A DNA stretch of 64,000 nt from Desulforhabdus sp. TSK (GTDB lineage Bacteria > Desulfobacterota > Syntrophobacteria > Syntrophobacterales > Syntrophobacteraceae), in the NCBI RefSeq assembly GCF_022836495.1, contig NZ_BQXM01000022.1:1-64000 (forward strand). The letters run 5' to 3'. Below the pieces are notes generated by a model. That model did no database searches. It saw only the letters and a list, made by a program, of their open reading frames with translations, and was not told the DNA's origin. Below are positions 46,432 through 55,367 of the stretch, piece after piece (within the stretch, counting starts at the first letter, position 1; every line of letters begins with the position of its first letter). A program made the position numbers and the translations under genes.

Positions 46432-46460
46432 AATTTACAGTTACTGACAATTGTTGTCGA
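46432..46460 (-). promoter_or_regulatory. predicted sigma-70 promoter of the defence operon
   Basis: On the minus strand TCGACA (5 of 6 matches to TTGACA) is separated by 17 bases from TAAATT (4 of 6 to TATAAT). A second dyad, GACAA-TTG-TTGTC (46446-46458), overlaps the -35/spacer region. There is no experimental evidence. Confidence 0.4.
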
Positions 46461-46810
46461 ACGTTTATCAGAATTTTCTCGCGCGGTGGGTGCAATGGCG
46501 TAAACTTCATATACGTCGGTAACAGGCTGGTTAAAGGTTTGCAGACAGTGGATGATGCGGCGTCTGCGAATCCTCAGGTTTTTCGCAGCCCATGGCGATA
46601 ATTAGGTCAAGACCGTCGGGCTCTGGGACGGGAAGGTTCGACAGCCCTCCCACGAAGGGCTTGAGGTTCTCCATGGGTTGTCCTATAGTCGGGCTCCCCG
46701 TGGTAGTCTTCCGGTACCAGCCCGGACGGCCGGTACCGGGAGGTTTCATGGGGAATGTGGCGGGGTGATGTCCCCGTGGAGGAGTGATTTTAGAGTGGGA
46801 GGCCGAAGGA
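46461..46810. other. intergenic region between the defence operon and a lipoprotein gene
   Basis: No convincing gene is seen in this divergent spacer. A minus-strand frame covering 46531-46851 lacks family features. GGGAGG at 46797-46802 is the likely ribosome binding site of the lipoprotein gene. No att-like direct repeat or integrase flanks the defence island. Confidence 0.4.
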
Positions 46811-47401
46811 ATGCTCCGTTCTGCTGCTGTTTTGCTCTTGCTGTGCGTCATGTCGGCTGCTTCCGGCTGTGCGACGGTCCCTGCCCGAAATCCTCAGGCG
46901 GAGGCCAAGGCGAGTGAGGCCAACCAGGCTCTGGATGTCTTGAATGCGGATCTGGCGAATTTCTACCCTGACGCAGAGGCTCTCCTCCAGCGGGTGAGAC
47001 TCCTCCAGCAGCAGCCGGGCTGGGATGAGATGGAAGTGGTGATTCGCGGCACACCGGCCATTCTGGCATATGTAGAAGGGGGGGAAGCGGTGGATTTCGA
47101 GAGCATTCCCGAAACGGCTGCCTGGTCCCGCAAGTGGGAGAGACCCTGGAAGAGCCTCTTTTCCGATTACCTGGGGCTGGTGGATCGCTGCAGCATTATG
47201 GAGGCACGCCGTACGGCTCTGCTGGAGCGGCTGTTCGTGGTCCAGGCCAAGTACATCGGGGCCACCACCATGGAGCTTTCCAAGGGGCGATATGAACAGG
47301 CCCAATCGCTCTATTCCAGGGTCGAGATGCTGACCGGTACGGAGACGGAGCTGAAAGCGTACCAGCTCAATACCATTGGACTTTATGACGTTCGCCCCTG
47401 A
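46811..47401 (+). CDS. predicted lipoprotein of unknown function
   Basis: The 196-residue protein begins MLRSAAVLLLLCVMSAASGC, a signal peptide with lipobox SASGC-like (ASG|C) at Cys20. The mature part is helical and charged, with no family recognised. The start at 46811 is supported by GGGAGG 8 nt upstream, and earlier frame codons would bury the signal peptide. It lies 47 nt ahead of the PPOx-like gene on the same strand. Confidence 0.75.
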   Translation: MLRSAAVLLLLCVMSAASGCATVPARNPQAEAKASEANQALDVLNADLANFYPDAEALLQRVRLLQQQPGWDEMEVVIRGTPAILAYVEGGEAVDFESIPETAAWSRKWERPWKSLFSDYLGLVDRCSIMEARRTALLERLFVVQAKYIGATTMELSKGRYEQAQSLYSRVEMLTGTETELKAYQLNTIGLYDVRP

Positions 47402-47448
47402 CTAGGGACGCAGCCGTTTTCAGAAACGGGAACACGAGGGGTAAAACC

Positions 47449-47883
47449 ATGCTCCAGAAGATGAAGGCCTTCCTCAAGGAACGAGACCTATGCGTGCTGG
47501 CGACCTGCGCGGGCGGCAAGCCTCATTGCTCCCTCATGGCTTATATCACTGATGAAGCGATTGAAACCGTATTCATGGCGACGCTCAGGGATACGCAAAA
47601 ATTCAAGAATTTATCGGACAATCCCCAGGTAAGCTTCCTCGTCGACGACCGGGGAAGCGAGGGGCGTACAAGGGTTGAAACCCAGGCGCTGACGGTTTCG
47701 GGAACCTTTGAGCCGATGGAGGACCCTGTGGAGCGTGGAGCTGTCCTCGCCCGGATGGCTGATAAGCACCCGCACCTGGACGGCCTTCTGAAGCACCCGG
47801 AGGCAGAAGTTCTCCGTATTCGCCTGGAATCCTTCCTGCTGCTCCGTGGCGCTTTGGACGCTCATTTCGAGAAGGTTCGCTGA
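47449..47883 (+). CDS. pyridoxamine 5'-phosphate oxidase-like (PPOx/FMN-binding split barrel) protein
   Basis: The 144-residue split-barrel protein shows the family pattern LATCAGGKPHCSLMAYI, VFMATLRDTQKFKNL and NPQVSFLVDDR. Such proteins bind flavin, F420 or heme and reduce diverse substrates. The short size fits the single-domain PPOx group rather than PdxH. The specific cofactor and substrate are not deducible. Confidence 0.85.
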   Translation: MLQKMKAFLKERDLCVLATCAGGKPHCSLMAYITDEAIETVFMATLRDTQKFKNLSDNPQVSFLVDDRGSEGRTRVETQALTVSGTFEPMEDPVERGAVLARMADKHPHLDGLLKHPEAEVLRIRLESFLLLRGALDAHFEKVR

Positions 47884-48022
47884 GCCGCCCAGTTGCCTGT
47901 AAAAAAAGAAGTATTCTTCAGCTGCTGTCGAGTTGACAAACGTTCCCCTGATATTAATTTTTCTTTAAGTTTTAAGAGAGAGGAAAAAGAGCTTGTTAAA
48001 CCTGCCCAGAGACTGGGGCACG

Positions 48023-48057
48023 AGCCGGGTTTACACATGGTGTGACCCGGCTTTTTT
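48023..48057 (+). terminator. intrinsic terminator just before the methyltransferase ribosome binding site
   Basis: AGCCGGGT (48023-48030) pairs with ACCCGGCT (48045-48052), and CACA (48034-48037) with TGTG (48041-48044). A run of six T follows at 48052-48057. The next gene's AGGAGG lies 5 nt further. A small hairpin CCCAG-AGA-CTGGG (48005-48017) precedes it. It either ends the PPOx transcript or acts as an attenuator for the next gene. Confidence 0.75.
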
Positions 48058-48074
48058 ATTCCAGGAGGATTGAA

Positions 48075-49136
48075 ATGAATGCAGCAGCAGGATGCCAGGC
48101 AAGCACCCCGTCCCCGTATGACCTTTTTGCCCAAGGAGCTTTTACTCGAAAGGACGAAACCGATGACAGGGAGTTTTATGCTCGCGACCGCTTCGTGCAG
48201 CACCTCGACAGTGTTGCCCTGTCGACGGTGGAGAAACTGGTGGGGGAGCTCATCAACGAAGAAAATCCCGTCATACTGGACCTGATGGCGGGTTGGGATT
48301 CGCACATCCCTTCCACCCTCAAGCCCGGTAAGGTCGTGGGCTTGGGATTGAACGAAAATGAGCTTTCCGGCAACAGGGCCCTTGGCGAATTCGTGGTTCA
48401 CGACCTCAACGTCGATCCACGACTGCCTTTTGCCGACAACACTTTCGATGCGGTCGTCAATACCGTGTCCGTGGACTACATGACCCGGCCCTTTGAAATA
48501 TTCGGTGAAGTGGGGCGCATCCTCAAGCCGGGCGGGCTTTTTCTGGTCATCTTTTCCAACCGCATGTTTCCGGGGAAGGCCACTCGCGTCTGGCAGGAAG
48601 CCAGTGAGCAGGAACGGGTGGTCATAGTGGAGCAGTTTTTCAAGTATTCCGATGCCTTCGAATCTCCAAGCTTTTTCACGTCCAAGGGGAGGCCGCGTCC
48701 CAAGGATGACAAATATGCACACCTTGGAATCCCCAGCGACCCCATTTATGCCGTCTATGCCGATAAGAAAGGGGCGCCAGCCGGGAAGAAGCCGCGTCCC
48801 GACGTTTGTGTCTATTCCGGACAGGAATGCTCGGATGAGGAGTTGGAGCGTCGGAAGAAGGCCGTCAAGGACACGCTGCTTTGCCCCTATTGCGGCGAGA
48901 AGATGAAGAAATGGACTGTTCCGGTCTCACCTTTCAGCACGTGGGACCTCGAATATGCGTATCTTTGCTTCAACGACCAGTGTGGCTATCTGCTGCGGGG
49001 CTGGGAATCCATGAGCAAGCAGGGGAACCGGGGCTATTCCTACCGGCTGATGTATGATCCCCTGCGCGACTACTGCATGCCTCTGCCCGTACCGACCCTG
49101 AACGCCCTCAAAGAGGGCATTGTCGAGGACGAATGA
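48075..49136 (+). CDS. SAM-dependent methyltransferase with C-terminal zinc-ribbon-like region
   Basis: The 353-residue protein has a class I methyltransferase core. VILDLMAGWDSHIP takes the motif I place but lacks the usual GxGxG. LGLNENEL (motif II), LPFADNTFDAVVNTVSVDYM (motifs III-IV) and RILKPGGLFLVIFSN (motif V) follow. The C-terminal part has CPYCGEKMKKW and CFNDQCGYLL, four Cys likely binding zinc. The substrate is unknown. ATG 48075 follows AGGAGG (48063-48068). Confidence 0.78.
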   Translation: MNAAAGCQASTPSPYDLFAQGAFTRKDETDDREFYARDRFVQHLDSVALSTVEKLVGELINEENPVILDLMAGWDSHIPSTLKPGKVVGLGLNENELSGNRALGEFVVHDLNVDPRLPFADNTFDAVVNTVSVDYMTRPFEIFGEVGRILKPGGLFLVIFSNRMFPGKATRVWQEASEQERVVIVEQFFKYSDAFESPSFFTSKGRPRPKDDKYAHLGIPSDPIYAVYADKKGAPAGKKPRPDVCVYSGQECSDEELERRKKAVKDTLLCPYCGEKMKKWTVPVSPFSTWDLEYAYLCFNDQCGYLLRGWESMSKQGNRGYSYRLMYDPLRDYCMPLPVPTLNALKEGIVEDE

Positions 49137-49454
49137 GCGTCGAATGATTGCAGGGAGTATGCACCAAAGGGTTGGCATTTGAACGCCCGGAGTTTATGGT
49201 ATGTAGCGAAGCACAACTCGATACAGTAGAGTGTCCGCAATTCGAGTCGTCATGCAGCAGTTTTTTAGCCGGAATCCTCAAAGAAACTGGATGCCGGCTT
49301 AAAAACTGCCGGCATGACAAGTGGCGAAAAGGACATTGTGTTCTGTGTCAGTGTACTGGGGAAAAGGGCTGAGGAGTCCCTTCGCTTGCATCCTTTGAGG
49401 ATGGAGCCGTTGGACGGGCTTCAATGTGTTGACCATCGATAGAAAAGGAATGCT
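49137..49454. other. intergenic region with a short palindromic repeat
   Basis: No gene is seen in these 318 bases. ATGCCGGC (49291-49298) pairs with GCCGGCAT (49308-49315) around TTAAAAACT. This is a CCGGC-type intergenic repeat resembling the one near 10279. Confidence 0.5.
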
Positions 49455-49964
49455 ATGGTGACCAATCAGGATTTGATCAAAATTTTTGAATATGCTCTCA
49501 ACCAGGAAAGGACGGGAAAAAGCTTTTTTGAAGTTTCCCTCCAGCGTATGGCCAATGGGGCAGCGGTGAATGCCTTCAAGCGGCTGATACAGGAGGAAGA
49601 GAAGCATATCGTATTCATTTCGAAGATCCTGGAAAACCTCCACAACAAGCAGTCCTTCACGACAGCGGGTCTGGGGGTGGAGGCCATGGAGCCCACCAAC
49701 TACTTCGACGAACGGGCGAAATCGGAATTCCTGCAGGAATGCGTGGAGGGGTCCATGGTGCCCGATGTGACGGTGTTCAACACGGCCTGGCTCATCGAAA
49801 AAGACCTCAGCGAATATTACGAAAAAATGGCCGCCCGGACGGAAGGAGAGGCGAAAAATGCCTTGGGCATGCTCTCCAATTGGGAAAAGGGTCATGAAAA
49901 ATTTTTCCGGGAATACCGTGACAAATTATCCGAAGTCTATTCGCGCATGCCGTGGGGCGGTTGA
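49455..49964 (+). CDS. ferritin-like/rubrerythrin-family protein
   Basis: This 169-residue four-helix protein has EYALNQERTGKSFFE and IQEEEKHIVFIS, then ClearExxxY-like EKDLSEYYEKM and NWEKGHEKFFREY, supplying Glu and ExxH ligands of a diiron centre. There is no rubredoxin domain. The neighbourhood (thiol peroxidase 287 nt downstream) suggests oxygen or peroxide protection. The start is ATG 49455. Confidence 0.85.
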   Translation: MVTNQDLIKIFEYALNQERTGKSFFEVSLQRMANGAAVNAFKRLIQEEEKHIVFISKILENLHNKQSFTTAGLGVEAMEPTNYFDERAKSEFLQECVEGSMVPDVTVFNTAWLIEKDLSEYYEKMAARTEGEAKNALGMLSNWEKGHEKFFREYRDKLSEVYSRMPWGG

Positions 49965-50022
49965 TGACCTGTAAAGGTGGCTGATGGACGGAGGGTCCCC
50001 CTGCAGCGGTGCTGACATCAGG

Positions 50023-50097
50023 GGTAGGGTGCATTCTATGCACCATCCGCACTGAAGAAATGCTTGTGTCAACAATGGTGCGTAAAACGCACCCTAC
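50023..50097. repeat. family A palindromic repeat, copy 2, with inverted partner
   Basis: The left unit (50023-50047) contains GGGTGCATTCTATGCACC. A second unit in opposite orientation (50075-50097) reads ATGGTGCGTAAAACGCACCC, so the pair can fold into one long imperfect hairpin. It is located upstream of the tpx gene. Confidence 0.75.
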
Positions 50098-50251
50098 AAC
50101 TATGGCCCGGCGTATTGACAGGAGGGATGCCCATGCGTAGTTTCGCTGCGTGAGGTGCCGACCCGTATGGATCGATGGGACGTTCCAAAGTGGGAAAGAT
50201 CTTCGTGTAAGTGGTCGGAGAATCCGAATCGTCTATCTCAAAGGAGGCAAT

Positions 50252-50767
50252 ATGGCAGATCGCGCAGGCGCCGTAACCATGAAGGGAGCCCCTCTCACTC
50301 TGACCGGTAATGAAGTGAAAGTGGGAGCCAAGGCTCCGGATTTTGAAGTCGTCGACACTGGACTCGCCCCCGTCAAATTGTCTTCTTACCTGGGCAAGGT
50401 GGTTGTCATTTCGGCGGTTCCATCCCTGGATACCCCCGTGTGCGATATAGAGACCCGACGTTTCAACGCCGAGGCCGCCAACCTGAGCAAAGATGTGGTG
50501 GTGCTGACCATCAGTATGGACCTCCCTTTCGCCCAAAAGCGCTGGTGTGGTGCTGCCGGCGTGGAGCACGTCGTCACCCTCTCCGACCATCGCGATGCGG
50601 CCTTTGGCCAGGCTTATGGTGTGCTCATCAAGGAATTGCGACTCCTGGCCCGTGCGGTGTTTGTGGTGGCCAAGGCCGGCACCCTCCGCTATGCGGAGCT
50701 CGTCAAGGAGCTCACTCATGAGCCCGATTACGATGCGGTTCTGAAGGCGGTGGCGGGTTGCCTGTAG
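50252..50767 (+). CDS. tpx: thiol peroxidase Tpx
   Basis: The 171-residue atypical 2-Cys peroxiredoxin has the peroxidatic Cys in SLDTPVCDIETRRFN and the resolving Cys in FAQKRWCGAAG. It reduces hydrogen and alkyl peroxides using thioredoxin. ATG 50252 follows AAGGAGG (50241-50247). It is followed by a strong intrinsic terminator at 50839-50876. Both key residues are Cys, not Sec. Confidence 0.95.
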   Translation: MADRAGAVTMKGAPLTLTGNEVKVGAKAPDFEVVDTGLAPVKLSSYLGKVVVISAVPSLDTPVCDIETRRFNAEAANLSKDVVVLTISMDLPFAQKRWCGAAGVEHVVTLSDHRDAAFGQAYGVLIKELRLLARAVFVVAKAGTLRYAELVKELTHEPDYDAVLKAVAGCL

Positions 50768-50838
50768 AGAGATGCTGAGCCTTGAAAGCTCGCCGCAGTC
50801 CTCACCAGTGATGGAAGCTGCGCATTCGATCGACAGGG

Positions 50839-50876
50839 GCTTTCGCTCCGTCCCGTGACGGAGCGAAAGCTTTTTT
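50839..50876 (+). terminator. rho-independent terminator after tpx
   Basis: GCTTTCGCTCCGTC (50839-50852) pairs perfectly with GACGGAGCGAAAGC (50857-50870) around CCGT, then six T. Confidence 0.9.
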
Positions 50877-50907
50877 CTTTAAAGTGCTTGACGGGGGAGT
50901 GTCTGCG

Positions 50908-51081
50908 ATGAAAGATATTTGCAGGAAATTTATATGGATGGGTGCTGTGCTGGTGCTGGCTTTATCGGGTTGCACAGGGATGGCCCCCGTGAAAGGACAG
51001 AGTCAGGACTTCCAACAGCAGGTTGATTGTGGGGGAGATGTTCCGAGCCCTTATCCCCCTTACTGCCATCCCCGCAGATGA
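50908..51081 (+). CDS. small predicted lipoprotein
   Basis: The 57-residue protein begins MKDICRKFIWMGAVLVLALSGC, a signal peptide with lipobox LSGC. The mature part is about 29 residues, rich in Pro, Gly and Tyr, with two further Cys. ATG 50908 lies 8 nt after GGGGGAG. It is just downstream of the tpx terminator, so it must have its own promoter. No family was recognised. Confidence 0.6.
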   Translation: MKDICRKFIWMGAVLVLALSGCTGMAPVKGQSQDFQQQVDCGGDVPSPYPPYCHPRR

Positions 51082-51118
51082 TTTCGGGCCATGCACCGGA
51101 ATTTCCCGTCAGGCCCGT

Positions 51119-51406
51119 CTAATCGTATTCCAGGCTGAGCCCGATGTTGGTGACGAGAACGGGCGTGGTGCTCATTTCCTTCAAATGTTCGGCCAGGAGG
51201 AAATTTCTCAGCTTTTCCCCGATTTCTTCCAGGCTGTGACTCTCCAGGAATTCCTCCGCGATGAGGGCATAATGGGTGCTGTCTCCCTGGCTGATGGTGA
51301 ACCGGTGTATCCCATCCGAGGCTTCACGGCCGCCCTCTACGGCAAATCCTGAAAATTCCGACTCCAAATACTGCCGCACTGCGGCTTTCTTTGCTTCTGT
51401 GGACAT
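51119..51406 (-). CDS. small conserved-looking protein of unknown function
   Basis: The protein has 95 residues, starting at ATG 51406 (MSTEAKKAAVRQYLE), 7 nt after AAGGGAG. It is a soluble, acidic alpha/beta protein, with segments VRQYLESEFSGFAVEGG and YALIAEEFLESHSLEEIGEKL. No domain was recognised. It is convergent with the small lipoprotein gene and divergent from the histidine kinase gene. Confidence 0.65.
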   Translation of the reverse strand: MSTEAKKAAVRQYLESEFSGFAVEGGREASDGIHRFTISQGDSTHYALIAEEFLESHSLEEIGEKLRNFLLAEHLKEMSTTPVLVTNIGLSLEYD

Positions 51407-51726
51407 CCCTGGACTCCCTTGCTCGTGGTGAGGCACGAGCGCCCTTTGTGCCGCCGCGAATGGCGGCATGTTGCGGTGCTCCTTGCCCATCGTCATCGGT
51501 TTTTATTAAAATAACACACTTGCCTGGCAGGGATCTACGGAACCTCGCCATGACGTGAAGCCGACCAGGCGTTTCCCTCCTCTGCTGACGGAGCGTGAGA
51601 CTTGAAATTTTTGGAAAGCCGTCCAGAAGCTCGTTCTTTGAAGTTCTCCAAAAATTCACCTGGGAGAGAATCCAACCCGTTTCGATTTTCCCATTGGTGA
51701 AAGCTGGAAGGATAGAATACAGCTCC
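51407..51726. other. divergent intergenic region before the sensor kinase
   Basis: In these 320 bases AATTTTTGGA (51606-51615) is inverted as TCCAAAAATT (51647-51656), a possible operator or cruciform. No gene is seen. Confidence 0.4.
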
Positions 51727-53637
51727 ATGAAGTCCAGGCATACACAGAAGGCTGAAGCCGCAGAGAGGCTCCTGCCTTTACTCAACAACATGCAGGTCAA
51801 ATTGATGCTGCTTTTCTTCGTGTTTGCCCTGGTGCCTTTCTGTGCCGTGGGGATACTTTCCATCCGCACGGCCGAGGATCTTGTCCTGAACATGGCTGCC
51901 AACCAGGTGGAGCATGTGGTGGTGGACAAGACCGCTCTGCTGGAGAGATGGGTTTCCGAGCGCAAGGCCGACCTCGAGGTCATCACCGGCTCATCGGTCC
52001 TGAGATCCATGGATCCTCGGCAGATGGCGTCCTACCTGGAATTGGTCCGGAATAAATACAAAGTTTATGATGAAATCTCTGTCGTGTCCCGCAGCGGAGC
52101 GGTCATCCATCGCAGTTCCGGCCGAGACGCACGATTCAAGCTGGAGGAAGAGGGGGCGCCCTTCGAGATCGACGGATTCTACATGTCCGACATTCGGTTG
52201 AGCCCGAATCACAGGGACTCCTACTTTTGGATCGCTGCACCGCTGTTTGGTCCCTCCGGCACGGTGGAGGGCACTGTCCGGGCATCCGTCGGGACCGGCA
52301 CCATTCTTTCCGTCATTTTGAGGGTATCCTTGGGCGAGACAGGGGAATGCTACCTCGTGAATGGGGACGGTACCTTCCTCGCACACAAGGATCCCGGTCG
52401 AATCCTGACGGAAAATATTGCTCAATCGGAAAGCTATAAGAATATTTTCGGAACGAAGGCACGGGGGGTGATCTATACCGATTACAGGGGCATCGAGGTG
52501 ATCGGAGCTTCGAGAATGGTGGGCGGAACGGATTGGGCGCTGGTGGTGGAGCAGGACCGAGCAGAAGCTTTCCGGACCGTCGACGGAATCAGGCGTCACA
52601 TTTTCATGGTCATCGTCTTCTCCCTGTGTGGTACGCTCCTCTCCGCCTGGCTCCTGTCCCGCCATGTGGCCACTCCCATCCGAAAGCTCGGTCAAGCGGC
52701 CAATGCCCTTGCCAGGGGGGAGTTCGAAAAGGTAAACATCGTGAGGAGTGATCGAGGGGATGAGGTCGGGATCCTTTCCCGTGCCTTTGGGGAAATGGCC
52801 CGACAACTGGAGGATCGTCAGCACACGCTGGAGGAAAAAGTCATCCGGCGGGAAGTGGAGCTCCATGCGACGGATGTGCGGCTCAAGGCGACTGAGGAGG
52901 CCGCTGCCCGTTCCCAGCAGCTGGCTTCACTGGGGCAGCTTGCAGCCGGTGTCGCCCATGAGATCAGGACCCCCCTCACATCCCTCAAGATGTTCTTGGA
53001 GGCCATCGAAAGCGAGCTGGAGATTGCGGAAGAATATGAGGAAGACTTCCGGGTCGCCGCACGGCAGATCGCGCGCATGGAGGCCACCATCCATCGGTTC
53101 CTCGACTTTGCCAGGCCTGAGGATCCCGTCCTGACGGAAGTGGATGTGAGAGATCTCATCGAGGATGCGCTCCTGGTGGTGGGGCCGAGGGCGAAGCAGC
53201 AGGAAACGGTTCTGCAGACCCATATAGAGGAGGATCTGCCTCCGATTCGGGCTGATCGAAAGCAGCTGGGGGAGGCATTGCTGAACCTCATGGTGAACGG
53301 TCTCGAAGCCATGGGCTCCCGTGGCCTGGTGACAGTCACCGCCTGCCGGGAAGCCGTCTCATGGGAGAGTGGGGCGCGGGAATGCGTGCGCATCGATGTC
53401 GCGGATACCGGGACGGGGATCAGTGAAGCCATCCGGCCTCAGCTCTTCGATCCCTTTTTTACGACCAAGGCAACGGGCACCGGGCTGGGGCTTTCCACCG
53501 TCCAGAGCTCTCTCCAGCGGCTTGGGGGAAAAGTCAGCGTGGAGAGCATCGTCGGCCGGGGATCGACCTTTTCTCTGTTTATCCCCATCGAGCATGAAGG
53601 AATGCCTGGAGAAGATGGAAAAAATACTGGTAGTTGA
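51727..53637 (+). CDS. membrane sensor histidine kinase (Cache-HAMP-HisKA-HATPase)
   Basis: The 636-residue kinase has TM1 at about 25-46, an extracytoplasmic double-Cache-like sensor domain to about 285, TM2 at about 290-312 and a HAMP domain. The H-box AAGVAHEIRTPLTSL carries the phospho-acceptor His411. The ATPase domain has NLMVNGLEAM (N-box, Asn partly atypical), DTGTGISEAI and TGTGLGLSTV. The ATPase end belongs to the NtrB/ZraS-type kinases that pair with sigma-54 activators. It overlaps the response regulator gene by 23 nt. The ligand is unknown; Cache domains usually bind small metabolites. ATG 51727 is the best start in front of TM1, though its ribosome site is weak. Confidence 0.9.
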   Translation: MKSRHTQKAEAAERLLPLLNNMQVKLMLLFFVFALVPFCAVGILSIRTAEDLVLNMAANQVEHVVVDKTALLERWVSERKADLEVITGSSVLRSMDPRQMASYLELVRNKYKVYDEISVVSRSGAVIHRSSGRDARFKLEEEGAPFEIDGFYMSDIRLSPNHRDSYFWIAAPLFGPSGTVEGTVRASVGTGTILSVILRVSLGETGECYLVNGDGTFLAHKDPGRILTENIAQSESYKNIFGTKARGVIYTDYRGIEVIGASRMVGGTDWALVVEQDRAEAFRTVDGIRRHIFMVIVFSLCGTLLSAWLLSRHVATPIRKLGQAANALARGEFEKVNIVRSDRGDEVGILSRAFGEMARQLEDRQHTLEEKVIRREVELHATDVRLKATEEAAARSQQLASLGQLAAGVAHEIRTPLTSLKMFLEAIESELEIAEEYEEDFRVAARQIARMEATIHRFLDFARPEDPVLTEVDVRDLIEDALLVVGPRAKQQETVLQTHIEEDLPPIRADRKQLGEALLNLMVNGLEAMGSRGLVTVTACREAVSWESGARECVRIDVADTGTGISEAIRPQLFDPFFTTKATGTGLGLSTVQSSLQRLGGKVSVESIVGRGSTFSLFIPIEHEGMPGEDGKNTGS

Positions 53638-55057
53638 CGATGACGAGGGGCTGGTTCACTTTCTGTCGCGCTTCTTTTCCGGGCAGGAATATGACGTGTA
53701 TGCGTGCGGCAGCGGCACGGCGGCTCTTGAAAAGGTTCAAAAGGAAGCCTTCGACCTCATTCTCCTCGATTACAAGATGCCCGGTCTGAACGGGCTCGAC
53801 ACCCTCAGAGAAATCCGAAGGCTCCAGGTCAAAACCCCCGTGATCGTCATGACCGCCTACGGTACGATGGATACCGCCATCGAAGCCATGAAGCTCGGGG
53901 CCTACGATTATCTGCTCAAGCCTTTTGAACGCAATGAACTGGAGCGGCTCGCCCGGGATGCCCTGGAAGTGAACCGTCTCATGAAGGAAGTCGTGAGCTT
54001 CCCGTCTTCGAGTGGGAGGCCTTCCACCGTGCCCAAGGGTGAAGTCAAAATCATCGGCAATCACAGGCGGATGCAGGAGGTCTACAAACTCATCGGGCAG
54101 GTCGCCGCCAGGGATGTCACCGTCCTCATCACGGGAGAATCCGGGACGGGGAAGGAGCTGGTGGCGCGGGCCATCTACCACCACAGCTCCAGGAAGGATA
54201 AACCGTTTCTTGCGGTCAACTGCGCCGCCATTCCCGAGACGTTGTTCGAAAGCGAGCTCTTCGGCCATGAGCGGGGGGCCTTCACGGGTGCCGAACGGAC
54301 CCACATCGGCAAATTCGAGCGATGCCACGGCGGGACGCTCTTCTTCGACGAGATCGGGGAGATGCCCTTGTCCACTCAGGCCAAGCTCCTGCGTGCCCTC
54401 CAGTATGGAGAGCTGGAAAGAGTCGGGGGCTCGCAGACTTTGAAGGTCGATGTGCGTATCATTGCGGCGACCCACAAGAACCTGGAAAACGCTGTCGAAG
54501 AGGGCCGGTTTCGAGAAGATCTCTACTGGAGGCTCAAAATCATCTCGATCCAGCTGCCGCCCCTCCGCGAGCGCGGGGAAGACATCCCCGCCCTGGTGGA
54601 ATATTTCGTGAGGCGCTTTGGGGAGGAATACCAGGCGCCCATTCGGCGCATCGATGACGGCGCCCTGGCAAAGCTCCAGTCCCATGCCTGGCCCGGGAAC
54701 GTGCGGGAGCTGGAAAATACCATGCGGCGCGCGATTCTTCTGTCTTCGGGGGATGTCATCCTGGAGGAGCACATCAAGTTTGATTCCGGCCAGCACGACA
54801 TGCCGCGGGAAGCCATGGGTGAGCCATGCTGGGCCAGGATCGAGAAGGCCCTGGATGCCATCATTCCAGACCTCATCGAGGTCTGCCATAACAAGATCCA
54901 TGAGAGCATCATCGATCGGGTGGAAAAAACGCTTATCGCCAGGGTCCTTCAGCAGTGCGGGCATAACCAGGTCAAAGCCGCGCGGGTGCTGGGCGTGAGT
55001 CGAAACACCCTCCGGCATCGTATGAAAAAATATGCCCTCCCCTCCTCCCCCGATTGA
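53615..55057 (+). CDS. NtrC-family sigma-54-dependent response regulator
   Basis: The 480-residue regulator has a receiver domain (VVDDDEG, phospho-acceptor Asp52 in LLDYKMPG, LKPF) and an AAA+ sigma-54 domain. The latter has Walker A GESGTGKEL, the GAFTGA loop HERGAFTGAERTHIGKF and Walker B GGTLFFDEIGEMPL. A C-terminal Fis-type helix-turn-helix (HNQVKAARVLGVSRNTLRHR) binds DNA. It activates -24/-12 promoters; I did not find a clear site nearby. ATG 53615 gives the canonical receiver start MEKILVVDDD; ATG 53594 is possible. It is coupled to the histidine kinase. Confidence 0.94.
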   Translation: MEKILVVDDDEGLVHFLSRFFSGQEYDVYACGSGTAALEKVQKEAFDLILLDYKMPGLNGLDTLREIRRLQVKTPVIVMTAYGTMDTAIEAMKLGAYDYLLKPFERNELERLARDALEVNRLMKEVVSFPSSSGRPSTVPKGEVKIIGNHRRMQEVYKLIGQVAARDVTVLITGESGTGKELVARAIYHHSSRKDKPFLAVNCAAIPETLFESELFGHERGAFTGAERTHIGKFERCHGGTLFFDEIGEMPLSTQAKLLRALQYGELERVGGSQTLKVDVRIIAATHKNLENAVEEGRFREDLYWRLKIISIQLPPLRERGEDIPALVEYFVRRFGEEYQAPIRRIDDGALAKLQSHAWPGNVRELENTMRRAILLSSGDVILEEHIKFDSGQHDMPREAMGEPCWARIEKALDAIIPDLIEVCHNKIHESIIDRVEKTLIARVLQQCGHNQVKAARVLGVSRNTLRHRMKKYALPSSPD

Positions 55058-55367
55058 AGGCGCTTCCGTTCTCCCTGCCTCCATTTGCACCACCCCTGTT
55101 CAAAAGATGAACAGATATTAAAATGGCTATTGATTTCAAAATGTTGTATCCAAATCTTCTCCAAGAGCCGCTGGTTAGATGCGCGTCATCCAGCAGGCAC
55201 CACGCCGCCCATCCCATGCTCCTTTAAGCCATTTTGTATAAAAAACAATTGAATCAATGAGTTGGTGTTCGAAGGGCGCAGCAGTCCTCCAGGCATACTT
55301 GTTGCCATTGTTCAGGAAGAGTTGAGTGCCTGCAGGAAAGTTCCTTAACCGCATTGGAAATCTCAGT
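55058..55367. other. A+T-rich intergenic region, possible promoter
   Basis: These 310 bases follow the response regulator. The stretch around 55105-55150 is A+T-rich and could be a promoter for the small paralogue pair. No gene or RNA was recognised. Confidence 0.35.

Noticed and set aside
46531-46851. minus-strand 106-residue frame between the HTH gene and the lipoprotein
   Set aside because: No ribosome site, no family similarity, biased composition, and it overlaps the lipoprotein signal peptide.
50252-50767. thiol peroxidase as a second selenoprotein
   Set aside because: Both the peroxidatic and resolving positions are ordinary Cys codons.
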